From assembly GCA_964455095.1 (NCBI GenBank), contig CAYVUV010000098.1, positions 1-14,101 of the forward strand: 14,101 nucleotides of DNA, in the 5' to 3' direction. The DNA comes from CAYVUV01 sp964455095 (GTDB lineage: Bacteria; Desulfobacterota; Binatia; HRBIN30; CADEER01). The position numbers were made by a program, and so were the translations under genes. Positions 12,345 to 14,101 of this stretch are shown piece after piece (within the stretch, counting starts at the first letter, position 1; the number at the start of each line of letters is the position of its first letter). The notes beneath the pieces are model-generated. The model did not search any database. It saw only the letters and a list, made by a program, of their open reading frames with translations, and was not told where the DNA came from.

Positions 12345-12392
12345 TCGACGGGCTCAGCATGAGCGGATCCCCGCTCGCACTGAGCGCGTCGA
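12345..12392. repeat. Nested dyad between convergent genes (REP-like or bidirectional terminator)
   Basis: TCGACGGGCTCAG (12345-12357) and CTGAGCGCGTCGA (12380-12392) pair at 12 of 13 positions. Inside them GAGCGG (12361-12366) and CCGCTC (12371-12376) form a second stem with a 4-nt loop. It occupies most of the 76 bp between the two stop codons. No T-run follows, so it may be a dispersed REP-type element rather than a plain terminator; similar GCTTCGAC..GGCTCAG..GAGCGG strings are, as I recall, widespread in environmental genomes. Confidence 0.6.
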
Positions 12393-12399
12393 CGGGCGG

Positions 12400-13857
12400 C
12401 TAGACCAGCAGCCCCGCGAGCTGTCGAATGCCCTCGCGGATGCGCGCCTCGGTGAGCGAGGCGTAGCCGATCAGCAGGCCGGCGCGCGGTGGCGGCGTCA
12501 AGTAGTAAGGCGCGATCGAGTAGATGCCGAGGCCGGCGGCGCGGGCGCGGCGGATGAGGTCGCGCACGCCGGTGGGCCGCACGTCGCGCAGCCACAGGCC
12601 GAGGTGCACGCCGGCGTTGGCGCCGAAGACTTCGACGCGGTCGCCGAGATGGTCCGCGATCGCGGACAGCAGTGCGGCGCGGCGCCGCCCGTGGCGCGCG
12701 CGCGAGCGGCGCAGGTGGCGTTCGAAGTGACCCTGGACGATGAACTCGGCCAGCGCTTCCTGCTCGAGTGTCGCGCTGCCGCCGTCGGCGAGCGACTTGG
12801 CGGTGCGAAAGACAGGCAGCAACGGTTCGGGGAGCACGAGGTAGCCAAGGCGCAGGGCCGGGAACATCACCTTCGACAGTGTGCCGAGGTAGATCACGCG
12901 GCCGGCGCGGTCGAGCCCCTGCAGCGCCTCGACCGGGCGGCCTGCGTAGCGATACTCGCTGTCGTAATCGTCTTCGACGACGTAGGCGCCGGTGCGCTGC
13001 GCCCACGCCAGCAGCGCCAACCGCCGCGCCAGCGGCATGATGCCGCCGAGCGGATACTGGTGCGACGGCGTGGCGCAGGCGATCCGCACCTTCGCCGTCG
13101 AGCGCAGCGTGCCGATGTCGAGGCCCTCGGCGTCGACCGGCAGCGCGATGAGCCTGGCGCCCGCGGCGAGAATCGCATTGCGCACGCCGTCGTAGTGCGG
13201 CTCTTCGACCACCGCCGCATCGCGCGGGTCGAGCAGCGCGCGCGCGATGAGGTCGAGCCCCTGCTGCGAGCCGTTCACCACCACGATCTGCTCCGCCGTG
13301 CACACCACGCCGCGCGAGCGCTGCAGGTAATCGGCCAGCGCCGCGCGCAGGCGCACACTGCCCTCCGGCGGGCCATAGTCGAAGCGCTGCGCAGAGGCCT
13401 TGCGCGCACAGCGCAGCAGCACGCGCCGCCAGGTCTCGTGCGGGAACTCCATGACGTCGGGCAAGCCGTAACGAAAGTCGATCGCCAGCCGCTGCACGTC
13501 CTGCGGCCGCGGGCGCAGCAACGGACCGACGCGCTCCGCCAGCCGCCGGCCATAGGCCGACCACCGCGGTGCCACCGCAGGCGGGGGTGCGATGGCACGC
13601 GCGGATACCAGCCGCATGTCGGGCGGAAGCTCCCTGGCCACGTAAGTGCCGGAGCCGTGCCGCCCGACCACGTAGCCCTCCGCCAACAGCTGATCGAACG
13701 CTTGTAGCACCGTGTTGCGCGACACGCCTGCCTCTGACGCCAGACCACGCGACGACGGCAAGCGCGCGCCAGACGGCAGCCGCCCCGACAGAATGGCCGC
13801 CCGCAGCGCGCGGTAGAGCTGATCCCTCAAAGCGCCGGACCCGTCGAGCGTGAGCAC
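12400..13857 (-). CDS. MocR/PdxR-type regulator (GntR winged helix fused to fold-type I aminotransferase)
   Basis: A 485-residue regulator. Residues 1-75 are a GntR winged helix (LRDQLYRALRAAILSGRLPS, LPSSRGLASEAGVSRNTV, GYVVGRHGSGTYV). The rest is an aminotransferase fold that binds PLP: GLPDVMEFP, DYGPPEGSVRLR, NGSQQGLDL, YVVEDDYDSEYRY and GTLSKVMFPALRLGYL, where Lys329 should hold the PLP. Proteins of this group sense PLP or amines and regulate, for example, vitamin B6 synthesis. No pdxST or GABA genes are adjacent, so the target is unknown; MocR regulators often act on a divergent neighbour, but here that side holds an insertion sequence. The GTG at 13857 is preferred because GGAGG lies six nt upstream; a TTG at 13872 would add five residues. 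All key residues appear intact. Confidence 0.88.
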   Translation of the reverse strand: MLTLDGSGALRDQLYRALRAAILSGRLPSGARLPSSRGLASEAGVSRNTVLQAFDQLLAEGYVVGRHGSGTYVARELPPDMRLVSARAIAPPPAVAPRWSAYGRRLAERVGPLLRPRPQDVQRLAIDFRYGLPDVMEFPHETWRRVLLRCARKASAQRFDYGPPEGSVRLRAALADYLQRSRGVVCTAEQIVVVNGSQQGLDLIARALLDPRDAAVVEEPHYDGVRNAILAAGARLIALPVDAEGLDIGTLRSTAKVRIACATPSHQYPLGGIMPLARRLALLAWAQRTGAYVVEDDYDSEYRYAGRPVEALQGLDRAGRVIYLGTLSKVMFPALRLGYLVLPEPLLPVFRTAKSLADGGSATLEQEALAEFIVQGHFERHLRRSRARHGRRRAALLSAIADHLGDRVEVFGANAGVHLGLWLRDVRPTGVRDLIRRARAAGLGIYSIAPYYLTPPPRAGLLIGYASLTEARIREGIRQLAGLLV

Positions 13858-13899
13858 TGCGAACCTCCACAAGCATGGTTCATCGGATCGTTTTCACTT

Positions 13900-13922
13900 C
13901 CCCCTCCTTGCCAAGGAGGGGG
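13900..13922. repeat. 23-bp REP-like palindrome
   Basis: CCCCCTCCTTG and CAAGGAGGGGG are perfect complements around a single C. This palindrome, usually continued by an AGGGGGAGGTTG segment as here, is to my recollection a dispersed element in many bacterial genomes. It lies between the regulator start and the insertion sequence and could be the site next to which the element inserted. Confidence 0.75.
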
Positions 13923-13923
13923 C

Positions 13924-13972
13924 CAGGGGGAGGTTGATCTGGCCTCCACCCCAGACAAAACGACCTCCCCTG
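13924..13972. repeat. Imperfect inverted repeat next to the palindrome
   Basis: CAGGGGGAGGT (13924-13934) and ACCTCCCCTG (13963-13972) are complementary except for one missing C, with a 28-nt loop. Together with the preceding palindrome it makes a two-hairpin unit. It may be one REP-like element, or the right arm may already belong to the left end of the insertion sequence; the boundary cannot be set from this window. Confidence 0.5.
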
Positions 13973-13978
13973 AAGATC

Positions 13979-14060
13979 ATCTGGAAGGCCTCACCCCACG
14001 GGTTGTAACGTTCGGTTGAACCGGACCGACGCAACCAACCCGTGGGGAGGAGGTGTGGAG
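13979..14060 (+). ncRNA. Structured left end of IS110-family element; possible bridge RNA segment
   Basis: The DNA directly before the transposase ATG holds a 12-bp perfect stem (CCCCACGGGTTG 13994-14005, CAACCCGTGGGG 14036-14047). Inside it is a second stem (GTTCGG 14010-14015, CCGGAC 14021-14026, one wobble pair) with loop TTGAA. In IS110-group elements a bridge RNA is encoded in the non-coding left end before the recombinase gene. That this region is such an RNA is inference; its 5' end could extend back into 13935-13978. The large stem directly abuts the AGGAGG at 14048-14053 and could limit translation from outside transcripts. Confidence 0.4.
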
Positions 14061-14101
14061 ATGAATGGATTGTACTGTGGGATCGATCTGCATTCCAACA
14101 A
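14061..14101 (+). CDS. IS110-family transposase, N-terminal fragment (cut by window edge)
   Basis: The ATG at 14061 follows AGGAGG with seven nt spacing. The only codons in the window give MNGLYCGIDLHSN, the typical start of IS110/IS1111-family DEDD recombinases, in which the Asp of GIDLHS is the first catalytic acid. The remainder lies beyond the window. The strong Shine-Dalgarno and the structured leader support a genuine gene start rather than a chance match, but whether the full gene is intact cannot be seen. Confidence 0.82.
   Translation, partial: MNGLYCGIDLHSN

Larger units (their letters stand above)
13979..14101 (+). mobile_element. Left part of an IS110-family insertion sequence
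   Basis: Made up of the structured non-coding left end and the first codons of the transposase. IS110 elements lack long terminal inverted repeats and move through a circular intermediate at short core sites, so the left boundary is not marked by an obvious terminal repeat. I set it at the start of the unique structured segment; it could lie anywhere between about 13923 and 13990. Confidence 0.6.

Noticed and set aside
12340..13707. 455-codon plus-strand ORF opposite the MocR-type gene, and a second minus-strand frame 12320-13876
   Set aside because: Neither shows conserved motifs; the 12400-13857 frame has an intact winged helix and PLP-binding lysine motif.
14061..14101. Possibility of a chance ATG ORF at the window end
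   Set aside because: GIDLHSN at residues 7-13, a strong Shine-Dalgarno and a structured leader together favour a real IS110-family start.

Overview
The window is GC-rich DNA, probably from a Gram-negative, environmental-type bacterium. Long Thr-Pro stalks, Sec signal peptides, a HupE/UreJ-type permease next to a periplasmic isomerase, a DUF3604 protein and REP-like palindromes fit deltaproteobacterial-grade lineages (Binatota, Myxococcota or Desulfobacterota). No phylogenetic marker is present, so this placement is inference.

Left half (1-7708, minus strand): four tandem paralogs of one large exported protein; the leftmost runs off the window edge. Each has a signal peptide and ~53-residue repeats of the type EFQVNxYT...FVVAWxS..QDG..GVFGQRYDSAGQ. 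The three complete copies each have exactly seven repeats, followed by a Thr-Pro stalk of about 152, 177 or 218 residues, a two-cysteine Ig-like domain and a C-terminal membrane helix with a short charged tail. The first repeat starts with the strand that the seventh lacks, which is the arrangement expected of a closed seven-bladed beta-propeller. I read the proteins as surface 'lollipops': propeller head, stalk, membrane-proximal domain, anchor. Each gene has its own upstream block: a TTGAC box 76-82 nt before the ATG, a hairpin-forming leader motif GCGGATC-N4-CGGTCCG (degenerate in one copy), and a ribosome binding site.

Right half (7998-12323, plus strand): a compact cluster, probably one operon, transcribed divergently from the array. 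It encodes a membrane-anchored parvulin-type peptidyl-prolyl isomerase, a HupE/UreJ-family membrane protein (GTGA overlap) and an exported DUF3604 protein with PHP-like His/Asp motifs (1-nt gap). An inverted repeat (TTGAC-GT-GTCAA) beside a TATAAT box lies between the two divergent units.

A converging minus-strand gene (12400-13857) encodes a MocR/PdxR-type GntR-aminotransferase fusion regulator. A nested dyad repeat lies between it and the DUF3604 gene. The window ends in the first codons of an IS110-family transposase (14061 onward). The DNA before it holds a 23-bp palindrome, an imperfect inverted repeat and a long hairpin abutting the transposase Shine-Dalgarno. This is where a bridge RNA would lie if the element belongs to the IS110 group with a left-end non-coding RNA.

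The least-described content is the paralog array: its propeller architecture, shared leader hairpin, stalk variation and non-canonical C-terminal anchor. No tRNA, rRNA or CRISPR array was seen.
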